DNA of 64,000 nucleotides. It comes from an uncultured Planctomycetaceae bacterium. GTDB lineage: Bacteria > Planctomycetota > Planctomycetia > Pirellulales > Pirellulaceae. Where the stretch lies: assembly GCA_903863885.1 (NCBI GenBank), contig CAIPEB010000336.1:1-64000 (forward strand). Reading direction: 5' to 3'. Both the position numbers and the translations under genes were made by a program. The notes below the pieces were generated by a model, which saw nothing but the letters and a program-made list of their open reading frames with translations, had not been told where the DNA came from and did not search any database. Below, piece by piece: positions 34,982 to 43,193 of the stretch. Position 1 is the first letter of the stretch; each line of letters begins with the position of its first letter.

Positions 34982-37861
34982 ATGCTCTCTCGCGGAGTTT
35001 GGCTTGCGGCGATTGCCGCGGTCTTTTGCTGGGGCGATTGGATTTCCATGACGGCTACGGCCGCGCCGGCTCGTCCGAAGCAACCGGTGTATGTCGGGGC
35101 CAAAGTGTGTGCCGAATGCCATGACGGCGCGCACATGGGCAACCAGTTCAACATCTGGCTGCAGTCCCGTCACGCCGGCGCTTTCACGAGTCTGGCGATG
35201 CCCGAGGCTCGGCAGATCGCTCGCTGGAGCGGAATCCCCGGCGAACCGCAGCAATCCGTATACTGCCTCGGCTGCCACGCCACAGCCGCCGAAGCCGAAC
35301 CATGGGAACGCGATGCGACGTTTTTTGCCAAGGACGGCATTCAATGCGAGAAGTGTCACGGGCCGGGGAGCGAATACGCGGACGAAGACGTTATGATGGA
35401 TCGTGAGGCGGCGATGCGTGCGGGGTTGGTGATCCCCACGAAAGACTTCTGCGTGAATTGCCACGTCGAAAAGGGCTCGCACCGCATTGTGCTCGGCCCG
35501 GCCAAATTCAATCTCGACGATGCCTGGAACCAGATCGCCCATCCGACGCCAAAGGACTGGAAACTGGAAGTCAACGGGCTGGTTGTGAAATCGCAGCCCA
35601 ACGACGCAACCGGAGCTAAGTACACGGGTTCTGCAGCGTGCTCGGAATGCCACTTCGGGTCGTCCAGTGGCTATCAATTCAGCAAGTGGCGCGATAGCGC
35701 TCATGCCGATGCCTATGCGAAACTCGGCACGGCTGAGGCATTGGAAATCGCGGCGAAGGCGGGCGTGAAAGACGATCCGCGCCAGAGCACCGACTGCCTC
35801 AAGTGCCACGCGTCCGCCTACCGAGATACCGCGGGATATCTCGATTCGTACGTCGATTACGAGGGAGTCGGGTGCGAAGCGTGTCACGGGCCCGGCAGCG
35901 ACCACGCGGACGAAGTGTCAAGTCGGACGGACCCCCAGGTTGCGCTGAAGGTCAAGATGAAGAAGGCCGCCCGCGAGGACTGCATGGTCTGCCATGCGGA
36001 CGCGCACGGCAAGCCCTTTGACTTTGACGCGGCGCTGAAGAAAATCGCGCACCCGAGCGTCGCGCCGGTCGTGGAAAACGAACCGACGTACAAGTCGCCG
36101 CTGAACGTGACGCTGCGTCCGGGCGCCCGGGAACTCTACGTTGTCTGCAATACTTCGAACTCGGTCGTCATCGTGGACGCGGCGGCTGGGAAACCTGTGG
36201 GAGAGATTCCGGTTGGCGGTCAGCCGATCGACGTTGCGTTTACGGACGACGGCGCAAGGGCGTTTGTAAGCAATCGATTGGATGACTCCGTCTCGGTCAT
36301 CGATACGCAGACTCGCAAAGTGACGGCGACGATACACGTGGGGGATGAGCCGCACGGGGTGCTTGTCGATACGGCTCGCAAGCATCTGTACGTGCTGAAC
36401 ACGTCGTCTGACACGATTGCGGTCATCGACATTGAAACCCTCGAGCCGATCAAACGTCTGGCGGCCGGACGCAGCCCCTGGGATCTGGCAATGACCGCGG
36501 ACGGTCAGCGGATCTATGTCTCGAACATGTACTCCAATTTCGTACCGCGTCATCGGCCGTCGGTTTCCGAGGTGTCCGTGATCGATGCCGAGCGGGTTGT
36601 TGCCGACAGTCGCCCGCTGGTGAACGGAGCGAACCTGATTCAGGGCGTGGCGACGCACCCGAGCGGCCGCTTCACTCTCGTGACGCTGTTGAGAACCAAG
36701 AACCTGGTTCCCATGACGCGAGCGCTTCAAGGCTGGACGATTACAAACGGACTGGGGGTTATATGGGCGGATGGCAAGGTGGATCAGGTTCTGCTCGATC
36801 AGCCGGGCCTGTTTTTTCCGGACCCTGCCGCGATGGCGATTACGCCGGACGGCAAATGGGCGCTGGTGATCAGTTCCAGCACGGATCGAGTGGCCGTGGT
36901 GGACATCGAGAAACTGATCGCCATGCTGGAGAGTGCCACCCCGCAGGAACGAGAGAAGATCATTCCAAATCACTTGGGCAAGTCGTCCGAATTCGTTGTC
37001 GGCATGATTTCCACGGGCGTCTGTCCTCGCGGCTTGCTGATAACGCCTGACGGAAAGACAGCCTATGTCGCCAACTCGCTCGACGATACGCTGTCGGTGA
37101 TCGACATCGCCCGGCGCGAGTTGGTTGGCTCGATCGATCTGGGCGGCCCCAGGGTGATTACGCAGGTCCGCTACGGCGATCGCCTGTTTCACAGCGCCAA
37201 CATCACGTTCCGTCGCCAGTTCTCGTGCAGTTCCTGCCACCCGGACGGGCACATCGACAAGATCACCTACGATACGGAACCCGACGGAATCGGCGTGGAT
37301 CCGGTGGACAACAAGACGCTGCGAGGCATTCTGGACACCGCGCCATTCAAGTGGAACGGAAAGAATCCGACCTTCTCGCGGCAGTGCGGTGCGAGGCTGT
37401 CGTGCTTCTTCACCCGCATCCAGCCGTTCAACGCCGAGGAATTGGCGGCGCTGGACCTTTTCATCTGCACGATTCCGCGGCCGCCGAATTACTTCCGGCC
37501 GCTCGGCGCTCCGTTGACCGACACCCAGAGTCGCGGTCGGGCCATCTTCACTCGCACGATGACGAACGACGGACGCGTGATTCCTGTCGAAAACCGCTGC
37601 ACGACCTGCCACTTTCCGCCGCTGTACACCGACCGCCGTTTGCACGATGTCGGGACCCGGGTTGACGATGACACGAGCGGGGTGTTCGATACGCCCCACT
37701 TGAGCAACATCTACGATTCCGCACCTTTCCTGCACAACGGCATGGCGCCTTCGCTGGAGGAGATCTGGACTCGTTACAATCCCAACGATACGCATGGGAT
37801 TTCCAACGACATGACCAAAGACCAGTTGAACGATCTGGTTGAGTACTTGAAGACGCTTTAA
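34982..37861 (+). CDS. Ten-CXXCH cytochrome c with YVTN propeller and peroxidase-like C-terminus, 959 aa
   Basis: After a signal peptide come two homologous four-heme units, each cytochrome c554-like. Unit 1 has CAECH (C43), CLGCH, CEKCH and CVNCH; unit 2 has CSECH, CLKCH, CEACH and CMVCH. Shared phrases such as CHGPGSEYAD and CHGPGSDHAD show a duplication. A YVTN-type beta-propeller follows (about 370-720: VVCNTSNSVVIVDAAAGKPV, FVSNRLDDSVSVIDTQTRKV). The C-terminal part has CSSCH (C749) and CTTCH (C873) plus RGILDTAPFKWNGKNPTFSR and SNIYDSAPFLHNG, as in MauG/cytochrome c peroxidase-like proteins. The ten hemes could carry electrons through the envelope. Redox partner unknown. Confidence 0.93.
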   Translation: MLSRGVWLAAIAAVFCWGDWISMTATAAPARPKQPVYVGAKVCAECHDGAHMGNQFNIWLQSRHAGAFTSLAMPEARQIARWSGIPGEPQQSVYCLGCHATAAEAEPWERDATFFAKDGIQCEKCHGPGSEYADEDVMMDREAAMRAGLVIPTKDFCVNCHVEKGSHRIVLGPAKFNLDDAWNQIAHPTPKDWKLEVNGLVVKSQPNDATGAKYTGSAACSECHFGSSSGYQFSKWRDSAHADAYAKLGTAEALEIAAKAGVKDDPRQSTDCLKCHASAYRDTAGYLDSYVDYEGVGCEACHGPGSDHADEVSSRTDPQVALKVKMKKAAREDCMVCHADAHGKPFDFDAALKKIAHPSVAPVVENEPTYKSPLNVTLRPGARELYVVCNTSNSVVIVDAAAGKPVGEIPVGGQPIDVAFTDDGARAFVSNRLDDSVSVIDTQTRKVTATIHVGDEPHGVLVDTARKHLYVLNTSSDTIAVIDIETLEPIKRLAAGRSPWDLAMTADGQRIYVSNMYSNFVPRHRPSVSEVSVIDAERVVADSRPLVNGANLIQGVATHPSGRFTLVTLLRTKNLVPMTRALQGWTITNGLGVIWADGKVDQVLLDQPGLFFPDPAAMAITPDGKWALVISSSTDRVAVVDIEKLIAMLESATPQEREKIIPNHLGKSSEFVVGMISTGVCPRGLLITPDGKTAYVANSLDDTLSVIDIARRELVGSIDLGGPRVITQVRYGDRLFHSANITFRRQFSCSSCHPDGHIDKITYDTEPDGIGVDPVDNKTLRGILDTAPFKWNGKNPTFSRQCGARLSCFFTRIQPFNAEELAALDLFICTIPRPPNYFRPLGAPLTDTQSRGRAIFTRTMTNDGRVIPVENRCTTCHFPPLYTDRRLHDVGTRVDDDTSGVFDTPHLSNIYDSAPFLHNGMAPSLEEIWTRYNPNDTHGISNDMTKDQLNDLVEYLKTL

Positions 37862-37891
37862 TTCATCGATCTTATTCATCCGGAGAATTCG

Positions 37892-39229
37892 ATGGCCAAT
37901 CGAAGAATTCTGTGGGCCGCGGCCGTGGCCTGTTGTCTTGCCTGGTCGGCTCGTGCGGCCGAGCCTGCTGCGCCAACTTCTCCCCCAAAGCCCGAGAATC
38001 CTCCGGCCAGCAGTCCTCCACCAAAGCCAGAGAGCCCGCCCCCCAGCAGCCCCCCGCCGACGCCGGCGGCACCCGATGAACTGCCCTACGTCTACACCAA
38101 CTGGAAGCACTTCACGGTTGCGGATGGACTTCCCAACGACCACATCTTTGCGGTGAAAGCCGATGGCAATAAGGTCTGGGTCGGCACGGAAAACGGCCTG
38201 GCTCTGATCGACAAGAGGCAGGGCAAGGTAGTTCGATCCTGGCAGGAGAAGGACGGGCTGCCGTTTCAGGCAGTGACAGCGATCGAAGTGGACAAGAAGA
38301 CGGGCGATGTGTGGCTCGGTCTTTTCGGCGGCGGCTTGGCCCGCTACAGCGGCGGCCGCTTCGACCATTTCAATCAGTTCAACAGCGGACTGGTCAACGA
38401 CGTCGTGTACGGCATCGCGATGCAGGGGGACAATGTCTGGGCAGCAACCACCGCCGGTTGCAGTCGCTACAACACGGTGACCGGCGAGTGGAAGATCTTC
38501 AACGAGAAGAACGCGCCGATGGAGGAGATCTGGAATTACGGCGTTGCCTACGACGGCAAGGACAAGATGTACCTCGCCGTCTGGGGCAGCGGCTGCCTCG
38601 AGTTCGATCTGAAGAAGGACGCCGAGAAGCGGGGCGATCCGTGGAAGGTTTATCTTGACCCAGATGGCGAAATGGAGATCGACCTGTACCGCGACGACGG
38701 TATCGTGCATGTGATCATCACCGGCGTGAGTCCCGTGAATGAAGTGCTGTGGATTTCATCCTACTTCGGTTGCTGCCGGTATGACGGGCGTCATTGGCGC
38801 GGCATTTATGCCCACGAAACCGGATTGCCGAGCGACTTCACGAACAACGTCAAGGCGCGAAGCGAGAACGAGTGCTGGTTCGCCCACGACAAGGGACTCG
38901 GAGTCTTCGCGGACTTCCCGACCGAAACGGTCGTGACCTATACTCGCGATCCGAACACCCTCCGCGGCAAAGCCGAGGTGTTTCGCAACGGAAAAGTTCT
39001 CAAGACGGTGGACATGGAGCGTGCAGTCCCCCACAGTTTCATTATCAACATTGATCACGACGGCAGCGATACCTGGGTGGCGACCGGCAAAGGCCTCGGG
39101 TGGGCCATCGGCGACGGATACTATGCCGGACTGAAAAAGGACCCCGACTGGATGAAGGGAGCCGTCAAGATTTCCGATCCGGTGCCAAGTTCCGAGACCG
39201 CGCCTGCTCCCGCACCTGCAAAGCAGTAA
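37892..39229 (+). CDS. Secreted propeller protein (two-component-regulator-propeller-like), 445 aa
   Basis: A signal peptide (MANRRILWAAAVACCLAWSA) is followed by a Pro-rich linker (about 25-65) and then propeller blades with phrases typical of regulator-propeller repeats: HFTVADGLPNDHIFAVKADG, VWVGTENGLALIDK, VWLGLFGGGLARYSGG and NNVKARSENECWFAHDKGLG. No histidine kinase or other output domain follows, so it is a stand-alone secreted propeller. GGAG lies seven bases before the ATG. It is 30 bases behind the ten-heme cytochrome and probably belongs to the same operon, perhaps as a docking or sensing component. Confidence 0.85.
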   Translation: MANRRILWAAAVACCLAWSARAAEPAAPTSPPKPENPPASSPPPKPESPPPSSPPPTPAAPDELPYVYTNWKHFTVADGLPNDHIFAVKADGNKVWVGTENGLALIDKRQGKVVRSWQEKDGLPFQAVTAIEVDKKTGDVWLGLFGGGLARYSGGRFDHFNQFNSGLVNDVVYGIAMQGDNVWAATTAGCSRYNTVTGEWKIFNEKNAPMEEIWNYGVAYDGKDKMYLAVWGSGCLEFDLKKDAEKRGDPWKVYLDPDGEMEIDLYRDDGIVHVIITGVSPVNEVLWISSYFGCCRYDGRHWRGIYAHETGLPSDFTNNVKARSENECWFAHDKGLGVFADFPTETVVTYTRDPNTLRGKAEVFRNGKVLKTVDMERAVPHSFIINIDHDGSDTWVATGKGLGWAIGDGYYAGLKKDPDWMKGAVKISDPVPSSETAPAPAPAKQ

Positions 39230-39251
39230 CCTGTTCATCATCGCCGTGTCT

Positions 39252-39256
39252 GGAGG
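39252..39256 (+). promoter_or_regulatory. Ribosome binding site fixing the start of the first binding protein
   Basis: GGAGG lies seven bases before the ATG at 39264. An upstream in-frame GTG at 39246 precedes this site and can be ruled out as the main start. Confidence 0.75.
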
Positions 39257-39263
39257 TTATTCG

Positions 39264-40754
39264 ATGCGTTGTTCCATCTGCGTTTTCCTGACGGCCCTCG
39301 TCGTAATCTCGTGCGTTTTCGCGGCCGAACCGGCCGAGAAGCCGGAAGCCGGCGCGGCGGCGAGTCAATCCGAGGCCAGCGTCGCCAAGCCCGAACCGCC
39401 CGCCGATGCACACACGAAGACCGTGGTTGACAAGATCAACTCCCTCAATCCGTATCAGGCGCCGGATCTGCCGTTGAGGGAAGATCCTCGGTACGCGGAA
39501 ACGGACTCGGAACTGCTGCCGTTCCGTCACGTCGAACCGTTCAAACGCCACTTCCTCAAGCAAATGGAATACACGGGACCCGGACGGTCGATTCCGGAGC
39601 CCACCGACGTCAAGACGGTTCGCATCGGTTTCCTCGGTCCCATCTACCCAACCGTGTCGGCCGCCACGGGCGGGCGCAGCCATGAAGAATCGATAGGCCG
39701 GCAGATGTTGCACGGTTGCGAATTGGCCATCGAGCAGGCGAATGCCGCAGGCGGCTACACGGCCCGCAAGATACCGTTTGAACTGGCCGTGAGCAACGAC
39801 AACGGTCTGTGGGGCTCGTCGGGGGAAGAGATCATCAAGATGGCTTACAAGAAGGGTTGCTGGGCTCTGCTGGGCAGCATCGACGGCGCGAACAGCCATA
39901 TCGCCATCCGCGTCGGTCTGAAGTGTGAGATTCCGATGATGAACAGCGGCGACACCGATCCGACATTTATCGAAACCAACATTCCCTGGGTCTTTCGCTG
40001 CATCGGCGACGACCGGCAGCAGTGCTACCTTTTGGCCGACTATTTCTACCGCAAGTTGAATTTCAGCCGTGTGGGAGTGGTTCGAGCGAGCAATCGCTAC
40101 GGCCGCTTCGGCATTCGCGAGATGCGCGACGCAAGCCGCCGCCTCGGCAAGCCGATTCCGGTCGAAATGGCCTACTCGCTCGGCACGACGGACTTCTCCC
40201 TCCAGTTGGATCGACTGCAGGAAGCCAAGGCCGAGGCGGTCGTGCACTGGGGCGATGCGGCCGATAGCGCGGCTTTGCTGAAGCAGATGCGGGCCCGGGG
40301 CATGAACCAGCCGTTTTTCGGCGGTGATCGCACGCTGCTGAAGGAGTTCACCGATGAAGCCGGCGATGCCGCGGAAGGCGTCATCTGCGTTTCTCCCTGG
40401 AACCCTCAGCGCCAGGATCCGAAACTGGATGCGTTCCGCAAGGCGTTCCAGGAAAAATTTCAAGAGGAACCCGACACCTACGGGGCGCATGCTTACGATG
40501 GCATGAACTTGTTGATTTGGGGGATACAGAACGCCGGATTGAACCGTGCGAAAATTCGCGACGTGCTCGCCTATCGCACGGATCCCTGGCCCGGGGTGAC
40601 GGGTGACATCTCGTTCAGCGCTGCTTTGGATGACGTTGGCGAGGTCTTTCTCGCGAAACGCGAGAAGGGACAGTGGAATTACTATTCTCGAAAAGACCTG
40701 GGTCTTGAGGTGAAGAGCACGCCGGTTGCCGCTTCGTCTTCGCCGGAAAAGTGA
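39264..40754 (+). CDS. Type-1 periplasmic binding protein (LivJ-like), 496 aa
   Basis: A signal peptide (MRCSICVFLTALVVISCVFAA) and an Ala/Glu-rich linker precede a two-lobed type-1 periplasmic-binding fold of the branched-chain amino acid/amide family (VRIGFLGPIYP, CWALLGSIDGANSHIAIRVG, GAHAYDGMNLLIWGIQNAGL). No ABC permease or ATPase gene is adjacent, so it may act as a receptor or feed a transporter encoded elsewhere. It shares the pre-domain phrase EYTGPGR with the next gene's EYVGPGR and the same C-terminal phrases (GLNRAKIRDVLA and GLNRARIRDAIA), showing the two are paralogs from a tandem duplication. Ligand unknown. Confidence 0.9.
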   Translation: MRCSICVFLTALVVISCVFAAEPAEKPEAGAAASQSEASVAKPEPPADAHTKTVVDKINSLNPYQAPDLPLREDPRYAETDSELLPFRHVEPFKRHFLKQMEYTGPGRSIPEPTDVKTVRIGFLGPIYPTVSAATGGRSHEESIGRQMLHGCELAIEQANAAGGYTARKIPFELAVSNDNGLWGSSGEEIIKMAYKKGCWALLGSIDGANSHIAIRVGLKCEIPMMNSGDTDPTFIETNIPWVFRCIGDDRQQCYLLADYFYRKLNFSRVGVVRASNRYGRFGIREMRDASRRLGKPIPVEMAYSLGTTDFSLQLDRLQEAKAEAVVHWGDAADSAALLKQMRARGMNQPFFGGDRTLLKEFTDEAGDAAEGVICVSPWNPQRQDPKLDAFRKAFQEKFQEEPDTYGAHAYDGMNLLIWGIQNAGLNRAKIRDVLAYRTDPWPGVTGDISFSAALDDVGEVFLAKREKGQWNYYSRKDLGLEVKSTPVAASSSPEK

Positions 40755-40757
40755 TGG

Positions 40758-40789
40758 GGTCCGGAGTCTGGAGGGGGGCTGGAGTCCGC
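40758..40789. repeat. Degenerate heptamer repeat remnant
   Basis: Read on the plus strand, units of the form AGTCYGG (GGTCCGG, AGTCTGG, then AGTCCGC) start right after the stop of the first binding-protein gene. On the opposite strand they match the CYRGACT heptamer array at 63222-63270. Confidence 0.4.
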
Positions 40790-40800
40790 GAACAAGTCGC

Positions 40801-40830
40801 CATCCGTGTGCATCCGCGCCCATCCGTGGC
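40801..40830. repeat. Three tandem decamers CATCCGYGYN
   Basis: CATCCGTGTG, CATCCGCGCC and CATCCGTGGC are consecutive 10-base units immediately before the second binding-protein gene. The CATCCGTG word is of a kind often seen as dispersed intergenic repeats; that comparison is from memory and needs a genome count. Confidence 0.5.
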
Positions 40831-40863
40831 TTCCCCCCGGACGGCAACTGTGTGGGCAGAACC

Positions 40864-42138
40864 GTGTTGACATCATCATCCTCACGAACCCTTGACGGGC
40901 CGCTCGCCGCGGCCCTTTATGTTTGTGCGGTCACTATTACCGCGGTGCTGGTCTGCGCATCGGGTTCGGCGGGCGAGGCGACGGCGCCCTTCTTCAATGC
41001 TCGGAAACACCAAGCTGAATATGTGGGGCCCGGCCGCGAAGAGCCGCCCCCGTCCGATTTGCATGAAATCGAAATCGGGTACTTCGGGCCGAGTGACCCG
41101 GACGATCCGCGCGCGGGCGACATGTGGCGGGCCGCGGAACTGGCGGTCGCCGATGCAAACGCCGAGGGAGGCGTGCGGGGCAAGCCGATTCGACTGGTCA
41201 CTGCGTGGTCCGGCAATCCTTGGCAGGCGGCCGTCAAACAACTGACGGACCTCGTGTTTGTCCGGAAAGTCTGGGCGATTGTGGGCGGAGCGGACAGCGC
41301 ATCGTCCCATCTGGCCGAGCAGGTGGTCGCCAAAGCGAACGTGCCGCTCGTGTGTCCGGTCAGCAGCGACAAGACCGTGAATCTCGCGAATGTTCCGTGG
41401 ACGTTCGCCGTGGTGCCGGGCGATCAGTTGCTTGCGCCGCTGCTGGTCGATGCGATGGCTCAGCAACTCGCGCCGCGCCGATTGGCACGGCTGACGACCG
41501 ACGATCACGACAGTCGGATGTTCTCGCGCGAGTTGGATCACGCATTGCAGAAGCGGCAGATGGCCGTTGCATTCGATTTTGTCCTGCCCGCGGCCTCACC
41601 GGACTTCTCCGATGCGATTGCCCGCGCTGTCGGGGCCGACCCCGACGCGGTCATGGTGATTGCCAACACCGAAGATTCGGCAAGGCTCGTCAAATCGCTG
41701 CGGGTGTCAGGCTTTCAAGGACTGCTTGTTGGAGGTCCGGGCATGGGGCGGCGGGCGTTTCTGAACGCGGCCGGCGGGGCAGGGGAGGGGGCCATCTTCC
41801 CCCTGCTGTTTGATGCCGGGCAGTCGCCGAAAAACGAGTTCGTTACCCGTTTCAGGAAGGCGCACGGATGCGAACCTGACTTTGCCGCAGCCCACACTTA
41901 CGATGCAGTGCGGCTGACCGTGGAAGCCATTCGAGTCGGCGGTTTGAACCGGGCGCGAATCCGCGATGCGATTGCCGGACTGTCGCCGTGGAACGGCGTC
42001 AGCGGCCGCATCACGTGGGACGGTCTGGGGAGCAACACCCGCTCTGCCCAGGTGGGGACGATTCGCGAAGGCTGCTTTCAAGTCGCGCCAAAGCCTCTCG
42101 CCCCGCCTTCGTCGCCTCCTCGTTCCGCTGAACCGTAG
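40864..42138 (+). CDS. Second type-1 periplasmic binding protein, 424 aa
   Basis: This is a paralog of the gene just upstream. The periplasmic-binding domain runs from IEIGYFGPSDPDDPR through VWAIVGGADSASSHLAEQVV to AAHTYDAVRLTVEAIRVGGL. The frame is open back to 40726, but that segment crosses the short-repeat region and looks non-coding. GTG at 40864 gives a credible signal peptide (LAAALYVCAVTITAVLVCAS) and is preferred, with moderate certainty, as no strong ribosome binding site is seen. The C-terminal 128 bases overlap the nitrilase gene on the other strand, and the protein ends in a Pro/Ser-rich tail. Ligand unknown. Confidence 0.85.
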   Translation: MLTSSSSRTLDGPLAAALYVCAVTITAVLVCASGSAGEATAPFFNARKHQAEYVGPGREEPPPSDLHEIEIGYFGPSDPDDPRAGDMWRAAELAVADANAEGGVRGKPIRLVTAWSGNPWQAAVKQLTDLVFVRKVWAIVGGADSASSHLAEQVVAKANVPLVCPVSSDKTVNLANVPWTFAVVPGDQLLAPLLVDAMAQQLAPRRLARLTTDDHDSRMFSRELDHALQKRQMAVAFDFVLPAASPDFSDAIARAVGADPDAVMVIANTEDSARLVKSLRVSGFQGLLVGGPGMGRRAFLNAAGGAGEGAIFPLLFDAGQSPKNEFVTRFRKAHGCEPDFAAAHTYDAVRLTVEAIRVGGLNRARIRDAIAGLSPWNGVSGRITWDGLGSNTRSAQVGTIREGCFQVAPKPLAPPSSPPRSAEP

Positions 42139-43189
42139 GCGGTCCGCTCCGGCCGGCCTCCGGCGGATAGACCGCGTGGCCATAGCTGCGATAAGCCTCC
42201 ATGCGCAGGTGGGCCAGTAACTGGTGTCCGCGGCGCCGCTGACGTTCGCTCCGCAGCGCGGCAATGTCGATCGGTCCGACGACGATGCGTTCTCCGGGAC
42301 CGGACTCCGCCTGACGCAGCACGACTCCGTCAAAGTCCACGATCATGCTGCCGCCCGGCCAGCTGAAAGGCGGGTAATTCCTCAGGCTGGACGATTGATT
42401 GGCGGCCACGACGTAACACATGTTCTCCAGCGCCCGCGTGCGGTTGATCGTCGTCCACCAGTCGAGCGGCGCCGCGGTGCCCCACGGATCCATGTAAGCG
42501 GAAACGCGAATCAGCACATCGGCCCCCTGCAATGCCAGTTGCCGGATGGCTTCCGGAAACAGCCAGTCATAGCAGATTGCCGCGCCCAACCGGCCGATCG
42601 GAGTGTCCGCAACGGGAAAAAGCGGCTCGTCGTAACCGGCCAGATCGTGCGGGCTGGTGTGCACTTCCCATGGCACCCAGGGGTGGACTTTGCGGTACTT
42701 GTAGAGGATCCCCTCCGGGCCGATCAGGCAAGTTGTATTGAACACGTGTCCCGGCCATCGCTGGTCGCACTCGAGAAACGTGCCGGTCTGGATGTAGACT
42801 CCCAGCGACTTTGCCTGTTCGATGTAGCGATCCGTGTGCTCGTTGGGAATCGGAACCGCGAGATGCCGCAGCAGTTCCTCGGCCGTCGCGTAGACCGGCG
42901 CTGCGTGAGCGAATTCGGGGAACACGACCAGCTTGACATCGTGGAACGGCGCATAGCCGTTCACTGCGAAGTCGACCATGCGGAGCATATGCCCGACCCG
43001 CTCCGCGATTTCGTCCCGCGATTGCGGGTTCGGCAGATCGATCTGACATGCGGCGGCGTAATAACGTTCACAGGGCGGTTGGACCGCCAGCGAAAGCGGT
43101 GCTGCCGAACCGGGCGAATCGCCGGCTTCCGCTGGGCGCTGGTCTTGGCGCGAAAGACAGTCATTCTGACGGTTAGTGCCGCTGGTCAT
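42011..43189 (-). CDS. Nitrilase-superfamily carbon-nitrogen hydrolase, 392 aa
   Basis: The catalytic triad of the nitrilase superfamily is visible: E92 in VVFPEF, K167 in YRKVHPW and C206 in AAICYDW. Family phrases such as GADVLIRVSAYMDPWG and MCYVVAANQSS support it. It should hydrolyse an amide or related C-N bond in the cytoplasm (no signal peptide); the substrate cannot be read from sequence. The N-terminus has about 40 extra polar residues before the domain. The start lies four bases after the stop of the upstream TPR/FG-GAP gene on the same strand, suggesting co-transcription. Its last 42 codons overlap the second binding-protein gene antisense. Confidence 0.9.
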   Translation of the reverse strand: MTSGTNRQNDCLSRQDQRPAEAGDSPGSAAPLSLAVQPPCERYYAAACQIDLPNPQSRDEIAERVGHMLRMVDFAVNGYAPFHDVKLVVFPEFAHAAPVYATAEELLRHLAVPIPNEHTDRYIEQAKSLGVYIQTGTFLECDQRWPGHVFNTTCLIGPEGILYKYRKVHPWVPWEVHTSPHDLAGYDEPLFPVADTPIGRLGAAICYDWLFPEAIRQLALQGADVLIRVSAYMDPWGTAAPLDWWTTINRTRALENMCYVVAANQSSSLRNYPPFSWPGGSMIVDFDGVVLRQAESGPGERIVVGPIDIAALRSERQRRRGHQLLAHLRMEAYRSYGHAVYPPEAGRSGPPTVQRNEEATKAGREALARLESSLRESSPPGQSGCCSPDRPT

Positions 43190-43193
43190 CGCG

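Noticed and set aside
33274-35154. A 626-codon minus-strand open frame
   Set aside because: Antisense to the CRTAC1-type protein; its regular pattern comes from the opposite-strand FG-GAP repeats.
31337-37861. Anammox hydrazine synthesis locus
   Set aside because: Only an HzsA-related gene is present; no HzsB/C or hydrazine dehydrogenase is nearby and the neighbouring cytochrome has a different layout.
35918-38710. A 930-codon minus-strand open frame
   Set aside because: It lies antisense to the ten-heme cytochrome and propeller genes, which have clear motifs; the product is Arg/His/Val-rich without domains.
39165-40847. A 560-codon minus-strand open frame
   Set aside because: Antisense to the first periplasmic binding protein and the short-repeat gap; no motif.
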